Origin: an uncultured Eudoraea sp. | Lineage (GTDB): Bacteria > Bacteroidota > Bacteroidia > Flavobacteriales > Flavobacteriaceae | Direction of reading: 5' to 3' | Assembly (NCBI RefSeq): GCF_947260015.1 | Contig: NZ_CAMYOM010000001.1 | Coordinates: 84,456 to 148,455 of the forward strand | Length of the DNA stretch: 64,000 nucleotides | Part shown: positions 53,156 through 61,032 of the stretch, piece by piece | Layout: the number at the start of each line of letters is the position of its first letter | How positions within the stretch are numbered: the stretch's first letter is position 1 | Translations under genes and position numbers: made by a program | The notes under the pieces: model-generated | Databases searched by the model: none | What the model saw: the letters and a program-made list of their open reading frames with translations, nothing else | Told to the model about the DNA's origin: nothing

Positions 53156-53737
53156 TTAATTCGTTAAAACAATATTATTCTTTTCTATGATTTTTCTTAG
53201 GTTAATTAAGGCATAGCGCATTCGTCCTAAAGCAGTATTAATACTTACTCCTGTATTTTCAGCTATTTCTTTAAAACTCATATCCTTATATATACGCATT
53301 ACCAGGACTTCTTTTTGATCATCTGGGAGTTCTTCTATTAATAATACAAGATCACTGTCTATCTGGTCTTTAATTAACTGTCTCTCTGCATCCAGTTTGC
53401 CATCACCCAAAACGGAAAAAATGTTAAAATCCTCACTACCCTCAAATTTGGGCATTCGTTTATTCCTTCTAAAATGGTCAATGATCAGATTATGAGCTAT
53501 TCGCATAACCCAAGGTAAAAACTTACCTTCTTCATTATAGGCGCCTCTTTTTAAGGTCCTTATTACCTTTATAAAGGTATCCTGAAAGATATCTTCAGCA
53601 ATAGCCCTGTCCAGGACCTTGGAATAAATAAAACTGGTAAGACGTTGATTGTGCTTGTTTATCAGCATTTCCAGGGATTTTTCATCCCCGCTAATGTAAT
53701 TCTGAACTAAAATTGAGTCCGCGACTTGTAGTTGCAT
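53156..53737 (-). CDS. ECF-type RNA polymerase sigma factor, copy 2
   Basis: 193 residues, same domain layout as copy 1: LINKHNQRLTSFIYSKVLDR, DIFQDTFIKVIRTLKRG, FLPWVMRIAHNLIIDHFRRN in region 2 and LPDDQKEVLVMRIYKDMSFKEIAENTGVSINTALGRMRYAL in region 4. The last ~33 residues are identical to copy 1. Transcribed from a consensus promoter about 120 bp upstream, with a 5' leader that contains a CCTTTC/GAAAGG hairpin. Divergent from uvrA. The near-identical -35-binding HTH suggests both copies read the same promoter class, while region 2/N-terminal changes may alter regulation. Confidence 0.93.
   Translation of the reverse strand: MQLQVADSILVQNYISGDEKSLEMLINKHNQRLTSFIYSKVLDRAIAEDIFQDTFIKVIRTLKRGAYNEEGKFLPWVMRIAHNLIIDHFRRNKRMPKFEGSEDFNIFSVLGDGKLDAERQLIKDQIDSDLVLLIEELPDDQKEVLVMRIYKDMSFKEIAENTGVSINTALGRMRYALINLRKIIEKNNIVLTN
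53163..53188. repeat. 26-bp repeat, copy 2 (3' end of sigma gene 2)
   Basis: Second copy of the 26-bp identical block at 52006-52031; the pair is in direct orientation about 1.16 kb apart. Confidence 0.75.
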
Positions 53738-53857
53738 ACTAATTACTTTTTTGGTTAAACTTAGGGGCCTTTCTTTATGGAAAGGACTTTAGTTATTCAG
53801 GTTAATGCTCAAAAAAGTAATTTTCGCGTATAGGCGGGTTTTTTAGTTATTACGCTT

Positions 53858-53885
53858 CAAATATAGAAAAAATATATTTTCTCAA
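53858..53885 (-). promoter_or_regulatory. Promoter of sigma cassette 2
   Basis: On the minus strand TTG (53883-53885), 17 nt, TATATTTG (53858-53865), an exact fit to the Bacteroidota primary-sigma consensus. The start codon is ~120 bp downstream, leaving a long leader. Confidence 0.65.
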
Positions 53886-53933
53886 GTAAACAATGTTGTG
53901 ATATTGCAGAATTTAGTTGTAAAAGGCCACCTA

Positions 53934-53965
53934 TTGGTGTTTGAATTCAACATATCGTATCTTTG
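53934..53965 (+). promoter_or_regulatory. Promoter of uvrA
   Basis: TTG (53934-53936), 21 nt, TATCTTTG (53958-53965). The transcript would begin about 10 bp before the ATG at 53983, so the track's TTG start at 53941, lying inside the promoter, is not the translation start. Confidence 0.65.
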
Positions 53966-53982
53966 CCGACCTAAAGCAAGAA

Positions 53983-56763
53983 ATGTCTGCAATAACCGAG
54001 GTAGATCCAAAGAAAAATATAATAATCAAAGGGGCTAAACTGCATAATCTTAAAAATATTGATGTAGTTATTCCCAGAAATAAATTAATTGTTATTACTG
54101 GACTTTCGGGTTCAGGTAAGTCCAGTCTGGCTTTTGATACGCTCTACGCCGAAGGACAACGTCGTTATGTAGAAAGCCTTTCCTCATATGCCCGGCAATT
54201 CCTTGGTAAATTAGATAAACCCAAAGTAGATTATATAAAAGGTATAGCCCCTGCAATAGCCATTGAACAGAAGGTAAATTCCACAAATCCACGATCCACA
54301 GTGGGTACAACTACTGAAATCTATGACTATTTGAAGCTTCTCTATGCCAGAATTGGCAAGACCTATTCACCAATTTCCGGTAGAGAAGTTAAAAAGCATA
54401 ACGTAACAGATGTAATAAACCATGTAAAATCATTTGAAGAAGGTACCAAGCTCTTATTATTGGCTCCAATTGTTATTTCCAAAGACAGAGATCCGGTGAA
54501 ATCTCTACAATTGCTATCCAAACAAGGATATGCGAGGATAAAACATAATGGTACGGTTATCAGGATTGATGAATCACTAAAAGATATTGGTTATAATTTT
54601 GAATTGGTTGTAGATCGGATTATTAAGAAAGATGATGAGGATTTTCTTAATCGATTGGCCAACGCAGTGGATACTGCTTTTTTTGAAGGTAAAGGATACT
54701 GTTTTATTGAAGAAATCACTAATGGAACGGTAACCCAATTTAACAATAAGTTTGAAATGGACGGAATGGTCTTTATGGAACCTAACACACATCTATTCAG
54801 TTTCAATAATCCTTACGGGGCTTGTCCAAAATGTGAAGGATATGGTGATGTTATTGGCATAGATGAAGATCTTGTAATACCTAATTCGGGGTTGTCTGTA
54901 TTTGAAAATGCTGTATTTCCATGGCGAGGAGAGAGCATGAGTTGGTATAGAGATCAATTAGTGAATTCCTCTTATAAGTTTGATTTTCCTATCCATAAAC
55001 CTTGGTATCAACTTAATGAGGAGCAAAAACTATTGGTCTGGCAAGGTAATGAGCATTTTGTAGGAATAGATAAATTCTTCCGGCAATTAGAAGAAAAGAG
55101 TTATAAGATTCAAAATAGGGTAATGCTCTCCAGATATAGGGGTAAAACAAGATGCAACTCCTGCAAAGGGAAGCGCCTTAGAAAGGAAACCAATTATATC
55201 AAGATTGATAACAAATCTATTTCAGATCTTGTGGAATTGTCAATTGAAAACTTAATCACATTTTTTGACACACTTTCACTAAGTGAACACGACTTGCAGA
55301 TCGCAAAAAGATTATTAGCAGAAATCAAAACCAGACTAAGCTATTTGGATAAGGTTGGATTGAGCTATTTAACAATCAACAGAAAATCAAATACTCTTTC
55401 AGGTGGAGAAAGTCAGCGAATAAACCTGGCAACATCTCTTGGCAGTAGTTTGGTTGGATCTATGTATATCCTGGATGAACCCAGTATTGGCTTACATCCG
55501 AGAGATACAGAGAATCTCATAATGGTTTTAAAATCTCTCAGAGATTTAGGTAATACTGTTATCGTTGTTGAGCATGATGAAGATATAATGCTTGCAGCAG
55601 ATGAAGTTATTGACATTGGCCCGGAAGCTGGCACGCATGGAGGCGAGGTAGTGGCCCACGGACCTATGGCTGAAATCCTAAAATCATCCTCACTTACGGC
55701 AAGTTACCTGAATGGAACCATGGAAATTGAAATTCCCAAAAAACGCCGAACCTCCAATTTCTTTATTGAAATCAAAGGAGCCAGGGAAAACAATTTAAAG
55801 AATATTGATGTCACTTTCCCCCTTAATATGCTTACAGTAGTAACAGGTGTATCAGGAAGTGGGAAAAGTACATTGGTTAAAAAATTACTTTACCCAATAT
55901 TGCTTAAAGAAGTTGGTGGATATGGCGAAAAAGCAGGCCAATATACCGAAATGTCCGGAAAATTTCAATCTGTAAAAAACGTTGAGTTCGTAGATCAAAA
56001 TCCAATAGGAAGATCTTCTCGTTCAAATCCGGTCACTTATATTAAAGCTTATGATGACATCAGGGCATTGTTTGCCTCACAGAAATTGAGTAAACTCAGA
56101 GGTTATCAGGCCAAACACTTCTCCTTTAATGTAGATGGTGGTAGGTGTGAAAAGTGTAAGGGAGAAGGTGAGATTACTGTAGAAATGCAGTTTATGGCCG
56201 ATGTTCATTTAGAATGCGATACCTGTGGCGGAAGGCGTTTCAAGAAAGAAGTTCTGGAGGTAAAATTTGAAAATGCCAATATTGATGATATATTGAACAT
56301 GACCATAGATAATGCCATTGAATTCTTTGAAACTAATTTAAAAACTAAAATAGTTGGTAAATTACGACCACTGCAAGAGGTAGGTCTGGGCTATGTTACC
56401 TTAGGACAATCCTCTTCTACCCTTTCCGGTGGAGAGGCACAGAGGATAAAACTGGCTTCATTCCTTGTAAAAGGGACAACTAAAGAGAAGGCTTTATTCA
56501 TTTTTGACGAACCTACTACCGGGCTTCACTTTCATGACATTAAAAAGCTTTTAAAATCTTTTGACGCTTTACTAGAAAGGGGTCATTCTATTGTTGTTAT
56601 AGAGCATAATATTGAATTTATCAAATGTGCAGATTACATGATAGATCTTGGACCAGATGGAGGCGATAATGGTGGTGAGCTTATTGCTTTCGGAACTCCG
56701 GAAGAAGTTGCCTCCAAAACTAAATCTCATACTGCGCGTTATCTTCGTGAAAAGCTACTATAG
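53983..56763 (+). CDS. uvrA: Excinuclease ABC subunit A
   Basis: 926-residue damage-recognition ATPase of nucleotide excision repair. Both ABC modules are complete: [27 protein letters not shown] with signature [17 protein letters not shown], and [21 protein letters not shown] with [16 protein letters not shown]; Walker B segments are [16 protein letters not shown] and [16 protein letters not shown]. Two zinc modules are seen ([10 protein letters not shown] with [18 protein letters not shown] with CDTCGGRRF). The start is set at ATG 53983 by the promoter and by the family N terminus. Divergent from sigma cassette 2. Confidence 0.96.
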   Translation: MSAITEVDPKKNIIIKGAKLHNLKNIDVVIPRNKLIVITGLSGSGKSSLAFDTLYAEGQRRYVESLSSYARQFLGKLDKPKVDYIKGIAPAIAIEQKVNSTNPRSTVGTTTEIYDYLKLLYARIGKTYSPISGREVKKHNVTDVINHVKSFEEGTKLLLLAPIVISKDRDPVKSLQLLSKQGYARIKHNGTVIRIDESLKDIGYNFELVVDRIIKKDDEDFLNRLANAVDTAFFEGKGYCFIEEITNGTVTQFNNKFEMDGMVFMEPNTHLFSFNNPYGACPKCEGYGDVIGIDEDLVIPNSGLSVFENAVFPWRGESMSWYRDQLVNSSYKFDFPIHKPWYQLNEEQKLLVWQGNEHFVGIDKFFRQLEEKSYKIQNRVMLSRYRGKTRCNSCKGKRLRKETNYIKIDNKSISDLVELSIENLITFFDTLSLSEHDLQIAKRLLAEIKTRLSYLDKVGLSYLTINRKSNTLSGGESQRINLATSLGSSLVGSMYILDEPSIGLHPRDTENLIMVLKSLRDLGNTVIVVEHDEDIMLAADEVIDIGPEAGTHGGEVVAHGPMAEILKSSSLTASYLNGTMEIEIPKKRRTSNFFIEIKGARENNLKNIDVTFPLNMLTVVTGVSGSGKSTLVKKLLYPILLKEVGGYGEKAGQYTEMSGKFQSVKNVEFVDQNPIGRSSRSNPVTYIKAYDDIRALFASQKLSKLRGYQAKHFSFNVDGGRCEKCKGEGEITVEMQFMADVHLECDTCGGRRFKKEVLEVKFENANIDDILNMTIDNAIEFFETNLKTKIVGKLRPLQEVGLGYVTLGQSSSTLSGGEAQRIKLASFLVKGTTKEKALFIFDEPTTGLHFHDIKKLLKSFDALLERGHSIVVIEHNIEFIKCADYMIDLGPDGGDNGGELIAFGTPEEVASKTKSHTARYLREKLL

Positions 56764-56943
56764 AATTAATTAAAACTTTTTTCTTTCTCAAATGCATAAG
56801 GTGCAGTTCAATTCTTTGGTTACAATTATTTATAATTATCTGATTTACAATACTTTAAAAATATATTAATATTTCTGGCACGCTGTTTGTAATAAGTTGA
56901 GTGAATGTAAATAGTTGCATTCGGAAATTTAAAACCTTATATC

Positions 56944-58164
56944 ATGAGAAATTTAATATTCATTTTTATGGCTCTTTTTTTAGGTACTGCGAGTACCATG
57001 GCAGCCACCGTGGAAGATAAGGTTGCAATACGCAATGCTTATCAATACAACAATTCCTTCATCTTTGTTGAAAATGGCATTACGTTTTCCGTTTATCCGG
57101 ATGGAGAATTCGATTTCTATATTAACAACCGTGTTAATGTAGGAGCTAATGTAAATTTCGGAAGTACCAACCTTACATTCAATTCAGGTTATGATTATAA
57201 TCCATATGTTCAATATGATGATTATGGTGCAGTTGTTCAAGTACAAAATGTACCGATCTTTTATGATTATTATGGACGTGTTAATCAAATTGGTGGTGTT
57301 GATGTATGGTACCGAAATGGTAGAGTGAGACGACTTGGTGGAATGAATGTCTATTATAATAACAGAGGTTATTATAGTAATTATACAGGATATGTTAACG
57401 TATATAACCAATATTATACATACAGACCCTATTACAGCTATTTCGTAAGACCTGCAGCTGGTTTCTGCCTGGTATACAATAACCCATACAGAAGATATTA
57501 CAACCCAGTTCGATATACTTATTACAGACCCTATCAATATAATTATAGGAGAGCCTATGCTAATGTGGGTCATCATTATAACAACCATAAAAACTACAAT
57601 AGGCGCAGCAAGGTATACAGGAATGATAAACGTGTGGTTGCCAGAGAAAATAATTCGCGCAGAGGCGATAGTTACAGAACCGGTAATTCAGTAAGAAATA
57701 CAAAAGCTGTTGCTCAAAGAGATAATAGAAGCAGTACTAAAAGAACTATAAACAGTACGACTGCGAACAGATCTAATAGAACAACTCCTAATAGTATGAA
57801 AAGAACTGTTGCAAACAATGGTAGAAATATTGAAAGTACTGCTGTTAGAAATGGAACTAAAAGATCTGCACGGTCTGCAACAAGCAGAACGGTAACAAAA
57901 AAGCAAGTTGCGGTAGCTCCAAGGAGTAAAACAGCACAGCGCAGCAGTAGTACCTATAACAGACCGGAAAGATCAGCAACGAAAAGCAGGACTGTTAGCA
58001 CTAAGACAGTAACAAAACGATCAGTTGCTTCTAAGCCTTCTGGTAGAAGTTCAGGAAGTGCAACAATTAAGAGGACAAGTACCGCAAATAGAACAGTAGG
58101 TAGAAGTCCTTCCAGGAATACCGGAAAAAGTAATAATACACGAAGCAGAAGTACAAAAATATAA
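56944..58164 (+). CDS. Exported Tyr-rich protein with basic Arg/Ser/Thr-rich tail
   Basis: 406 residues. A signal peptide (MRNLIFIFMALFLGTASTMA) precedes a ~110-residue N-terminal β-rich domain (ITFSVYPDGEFDFYINNRVN, YGRVNQIGGVDVWYRNGRVR), a Tyr-rich stretch (RRYYNPVRYTYYRPYQYNYR) and a long, low-complexity, Lys-poor but Arg/Ser/Thr/Asn-rich tail (SKTAQRSSSTYNRPERSATK) with calculated strong positive charge. It belongs to a Flavobacteriaceae group I have seen annotated as hypothetical. It is likely exported to the periplasm or surface. Possible roles are matrix or polyanion binding; no enzyme motif. Own terminator. Confidence 0.75.
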   Translation: MRNLIFIFMALFLGTASTMAATVEDKVAIRNAYQYNNSFIFVENGITFSVYPDGEFDFYINNRVNVGANVNFGSTNLTFNSGYDYNPYVQYDDYGAVVQVQNVPIFYDYYGRVNQIGGVDVWYRNGRVRRLGGMNVYYNNRGYYSNYTGYVNVYNQYYTYRPYYSYFVRPAAGFCLVYNNPYRRYYNPVRYTYYRPYQYNYRRAYANVGHHYNNHKNYNRRSKVYRNDKRVVARENNSRRGDSYRTGNSVRNTKAVAQRDNRSSTKRTINSTTANRSNRTTPNSMKRTVANNGRNIESTAVRNGTKRSARSATSRTVTKKQVAVAPRSKTAQRSSSTYNRPERSATKSRTVSTKTVTKRSVASKPSGRSSGSATIKRTSTANRTVGRSPSRNTGKSNNTRSRSTKI

Positions 58165-58194
58165 TAAAGATAGTTTTAGGTTGGTTAGTTGTTT

Positions 58195-58229
58195 AACCCC
58201 GTAGCGGATTAGTCCCTGCGGGGTTTTTT
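58195..58229 (+). terminator. Rho-independent terminator
   Basis: AACCCCGTAG / CTGCGGGGTT stem (one G-U pair) with a ~14-nt loop and six T residues; ends the 406-residue protein transcript. Confidence 0.88.
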
Positions 58230-58291
58230 ATTGGTAATATTCCGGATATATGCAACTTCTTAAAATTGAGATACCCTTAAAACCTAACAGC

Positions 58292-59755
58292 TTATTTTTC
58301 TTTCTTTCCTAAAAATCCTGAAAGAACACCAAAGACATCTTCAGATATTTTAAATCGGTATAAGATTCCAACATACACGACAGAAATAAGTACACTTTTT
58401 AAAACAATGTTGACTAATGGATTAAAAGTAAATTCCACGAAATAGAAAATGGCCACCATTAAAACCAGGAGACCTGCAATTTTTGCAGTTTCAATCGTAA
58501 AGGGCATGATATTAAATTTCCGTTTAACGTATATCAGTTTAATTGTATTGTAAATACATATGGCTATAAATGTTGCAAAAGCCGCCCCATTTAACCCGTA
58601 TTCGGGAATAAGCAACCAATTGAAAAGTATCGTAAAGGCTGCCAAAAGAACACCCATAAACAATAAAGCCCGGTAATAGTCAGAATTAAAGAGTATTGCA
58701 TTATTGTTGCCTATTAGAGCATCAAAAAGTTTAGTGCATCCAATTAATAAAACAATAATATAACCTCCGCGATATGCTTTTGGTAGCAGAGAATAAAGAT
58801 CATTAAGATTAAGCAGGATCAGAATAAAAATAAGACCGGATACAATGAACAAGGTTAAAGAGCTTTTTTGATATAATCTTTTCAGCTCAACCATATCATT
58901 CCTATTCAGTATTTCAGCGGTCATCGGGTAGGTAATTTGGTGCATCGCTCTTGCTGGCACCGCAATAACGGTTGCAATAAAAATAGCTACCGTATAATAT
59001 GCAACATTTTGAATAGGAATAAACTGATTTATCATAAAACGATCTATCTCCAAAAGGATTACCGCAGTGGATCCACCCAAAATGATAAGAATGCTGTAGT
59101 TTACCATAGAATTGGTATTCTTTGGCCAACTAAACCACAGTTTTGGTCTTTTTAGACTATAGGCATAGAGTTTCATTAATATAGTTCTAAAGAGGTAAAG
59201 ACCTACCAATGCCTTTAAAAAAAGATCTACGCTTATGAACTCCATAAACAACAGGATTAGGAGTAAGCTGACCCCTACCCTAACAAACACCTCTTTCATG
59301 AAATTCCCAAAAACCGATTTCATTTGAACTTTAGACCAGGCATAAAATATTTCAAAATAAGCCATAGCAAGTCCTATTAAGAAAATATACCAGACATAAT
59401 CTTTTACAATAACATTCTTCCTGGCCAGGAAATTACCTATTGCTTCATTGGCAAAGTAACTCACTCCAGCAAGGGGAATGACAATAAGCAATGGAAGGAG
59501 TACCATTAGGGTGAGAAAACCATCAGCCGATTTTGAATCATTAAAATTGCTGTAATATTTTACAAGAGTATTGGGTACACCAAATGCCATCAATGGCATT
59601 AGAATAGCAGATGAGGAAAGAATTACTCCTACCAGGCCATAATACTCATCAGTGAGAAAACGGGTGTAAAGGAAAAGTGTATTGATAGCTCCTATCGCAA
59701 ATCCAAGATAAGTGATAGTAGTATTCTTTAACGATTGTTTAAAAATTATTCCCAT
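58292..59755 (-). CDS. Polysaccharide flippase (Wzx/MATE-like)
   Basis: 487-residue integral membrane protein with about 14 hydrophobic helices. It begins MGIIFKQSLKNTTITYLGFAIG and has FLTDEYYGLVGVILSSSAIL, FGVPNTLVKYYSNFND and GLNGAAFATFIAICIYNTIKL, the pattern of the polysaccharide-biosynthesis exporters that flip lipid-linked glycans. Its start overlaps the stop of the upstream glycosyltransferase by 1 bp (TAATG), so the genes are coupled. It belongs with the glycosyltransferase and YfhO protein in a small surface-glycan operon. Confidence 0.88.
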   Translation of the reverse strand: MGIIFKQSLKNTTITYLGFAIGAINTLFLYTRFLTDEYYGLVGVILSSSAILMPLMAFGVPNTLVKYYSNFNDSKSADGFLTLMVLLPLLIVIPLAGVSYFANEAIGNFLARKNVIVKDYVWYIFLIGLAMAYFEIFYAWSKVQMKSVFGNFMKEVFVRVGVSLLLILLFMEFISVDLFLKALVGLYLFRTILMKLYAYSLKRPKLWFSWPKNTNSMVNYSILIILGGSTAVILLEIDRFMINQFIPIQNVAYYTVAIFIATVIAVPARAMHQITYPMTAEILNRNDMVELKRLYQKSSLTLFIVSGLIFILILLNLNDLYSLLPKAYRGGYIIVLLIGCTKLFDALIGNNNAILFNSDYYRALLFMGVLLAAFTILFNWLLIPEYGLNGAAFATFIAICIYNTIKLIYVKRKFNIMPFTIETAKIAGLLVLMVAIFYFVEFTFNPLVNIVLKSVLISVVYVGILYRFKISEDVFGVLSGFLGKKEK

Positions 59756-61032
59756 TACAACAGCTTAGCCAGCTTTGCGGTAAGCGTTCTTCTGTTATAT
59801 TCTTTAATATTTACTGAAGATACCATTAAATTACCTTGCTGATAAAGATGAAACCATTTTAAAATTACAGCTTTAAGATCTACTAAAGAATTGTAATTAC
59901 AAACGACACCCGAGTTGGTACGTTTTACAATTTCTCCGCCATCCCAATGTTCAGGCCCTATGGCTAAGATTGGCCTTTTGGCCGCAAGATATTCAAATAG
60001 TTTTCCAGGAATAATACCTCGCGTATTTGCTGCATCAATCTCTACTAAAAGTAATAACTGAGAACTCCTCTGATAATTAACTGCCTCCTCGTGGGTGACA
60101 TATTCTTTAATCCTTGTATAGTTCTTTAGCCCATTATCATTTATGCTATTTAAAACATCCTGGCCAACCACCCCAATTAGATTTAATTGAAAGACATTCC
60201 GAAAAGTTTCATTTTCACCAATGATCTCGGACAGTACTTTCCAAAGGTTTTCCGGATTTCTTCCGGTAAGAAGTGAACCAATATGGGAAAGTGTAAATTT
60301 CTTATCCAGGGCACTAAAGGGTAGTTCGCTTTCTGGAATATCATAGCCATTGGTAATTACATACACTGGATTCGTGGTAATTGATTCAAATTCAACTTTA
60401 GTAGTATTGCTGGTAACCAAAAGCTTATCGCAACCATTTGCAACTTCTTTTTCCAATAGACGATGTTTCCTTTCTGAAGCTTTAGTTAGTCTTAGTTTAC
60501 TGTGATAACCTATAGAAGTCCATGGATCCCGAAAATCCGCTAGCCACTTAACATCAAGATTCTTTTTTAGTTCCAAACCAATTAAATGGAGGCTATGGGG
60601 AGGGCCAGTCGTAATTATTGTGTCTATTTCCTCCTTTTTAATTATACCCGTTAAAAACCGGACTGAAGGCCTTACCCAGTACTTTCTGGCATCAGGAATA
60701 AACACATTGCCCCTTATCCACAGTAAAAAATTTTCTAATAAGGAAGCATTGTCATCACTTATAACCCCTGAACTTATTTGTTTAGTTTTCTTTTTACTTA
60801 AAAATCCAGCATATAAATAAGGTTCGAAGATCTTGCTTGTATAAATAGTAACATTCTCAGGAATTTCTTTAGTAAGGCTACTATCAGTAATAGGATACTT
60901 TGGGTTTTCAGGAATATAAATGACGGGGTGTATGTCAAATTCAGGTAGATACTTTACAAATTTCAGCCATCGCTGAACCCCCGGACCCCCGGCAGGGGGC
61001 CAATAATAACTAATGATAAGGACCTTATGCAT
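59755..61032 (-). CDS. Family 4-like glycosyltransferase
   Basis: 425-residue GT-B-fold enzyme. N-terminal acceptor domain: HKVLIISYYWPPAGGPGVQRW, FLTGIIKKEEIDTIITTGPP, SLHLIGLELKKNLDVKWLADFRDPWTS; C-terminal donor-binding domain: TLSHIGSLLTGRNPENLWKV, and IIPGKLFEYLAAKRPILAIG, the conserved Glu-containing E-x7-E-like motif region. Donor and acceptor unknown. Overlaps the flippase downstream and the YfhO gene upstream by 1 bp each, so translation is coupled. Confidence 0.85.
   Translation of the reverse strand: MHKVLIISYYWPPAGGPGVQRWLKFVKYLPEFDIHPVIYIPENPKYPITDSSLTKEIPENVTIYTSKIFEPYLYAGFLSKKKTKQISSGVISDDNASLLENFLLWIRGNVFIPDARKYWVRPSVRFLTGIIKKEEIDTIITTGPPHSLHLIGLELKKNLDVKWLADFRDPWTSIGYHSKLRLTKASERKHRLLEKEVANGCDKLLVTSNTTKVEFESITTNPVYVITNGYDIPESELPFSALDKKFTLSHIGSLLTGRNPENLWKVLSEIIGENETFRNVFQLNLIGVVGQDVLNSINDNGLKNYTRIKEYVTHEEAVNYQRSSQLLLLVEIDAANTRGIIPGKLFEYLAAKRPILAIGPEHWDGGEIVKRTNSGVVCNYNSLVDLKAVILKWFHLYQQGNLMVSSVNIKEYNRRTLTAKLAKLL

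Noticed and set aside
57184-57588. 134-residue ORF on the minus strand inside the Tyr-rich gene
   Set aside because: Antisense shadow of a repetitive TAT/AAT-rich coding region; its product is a monotonous Ile/Val/Ser string with no signal or motif.
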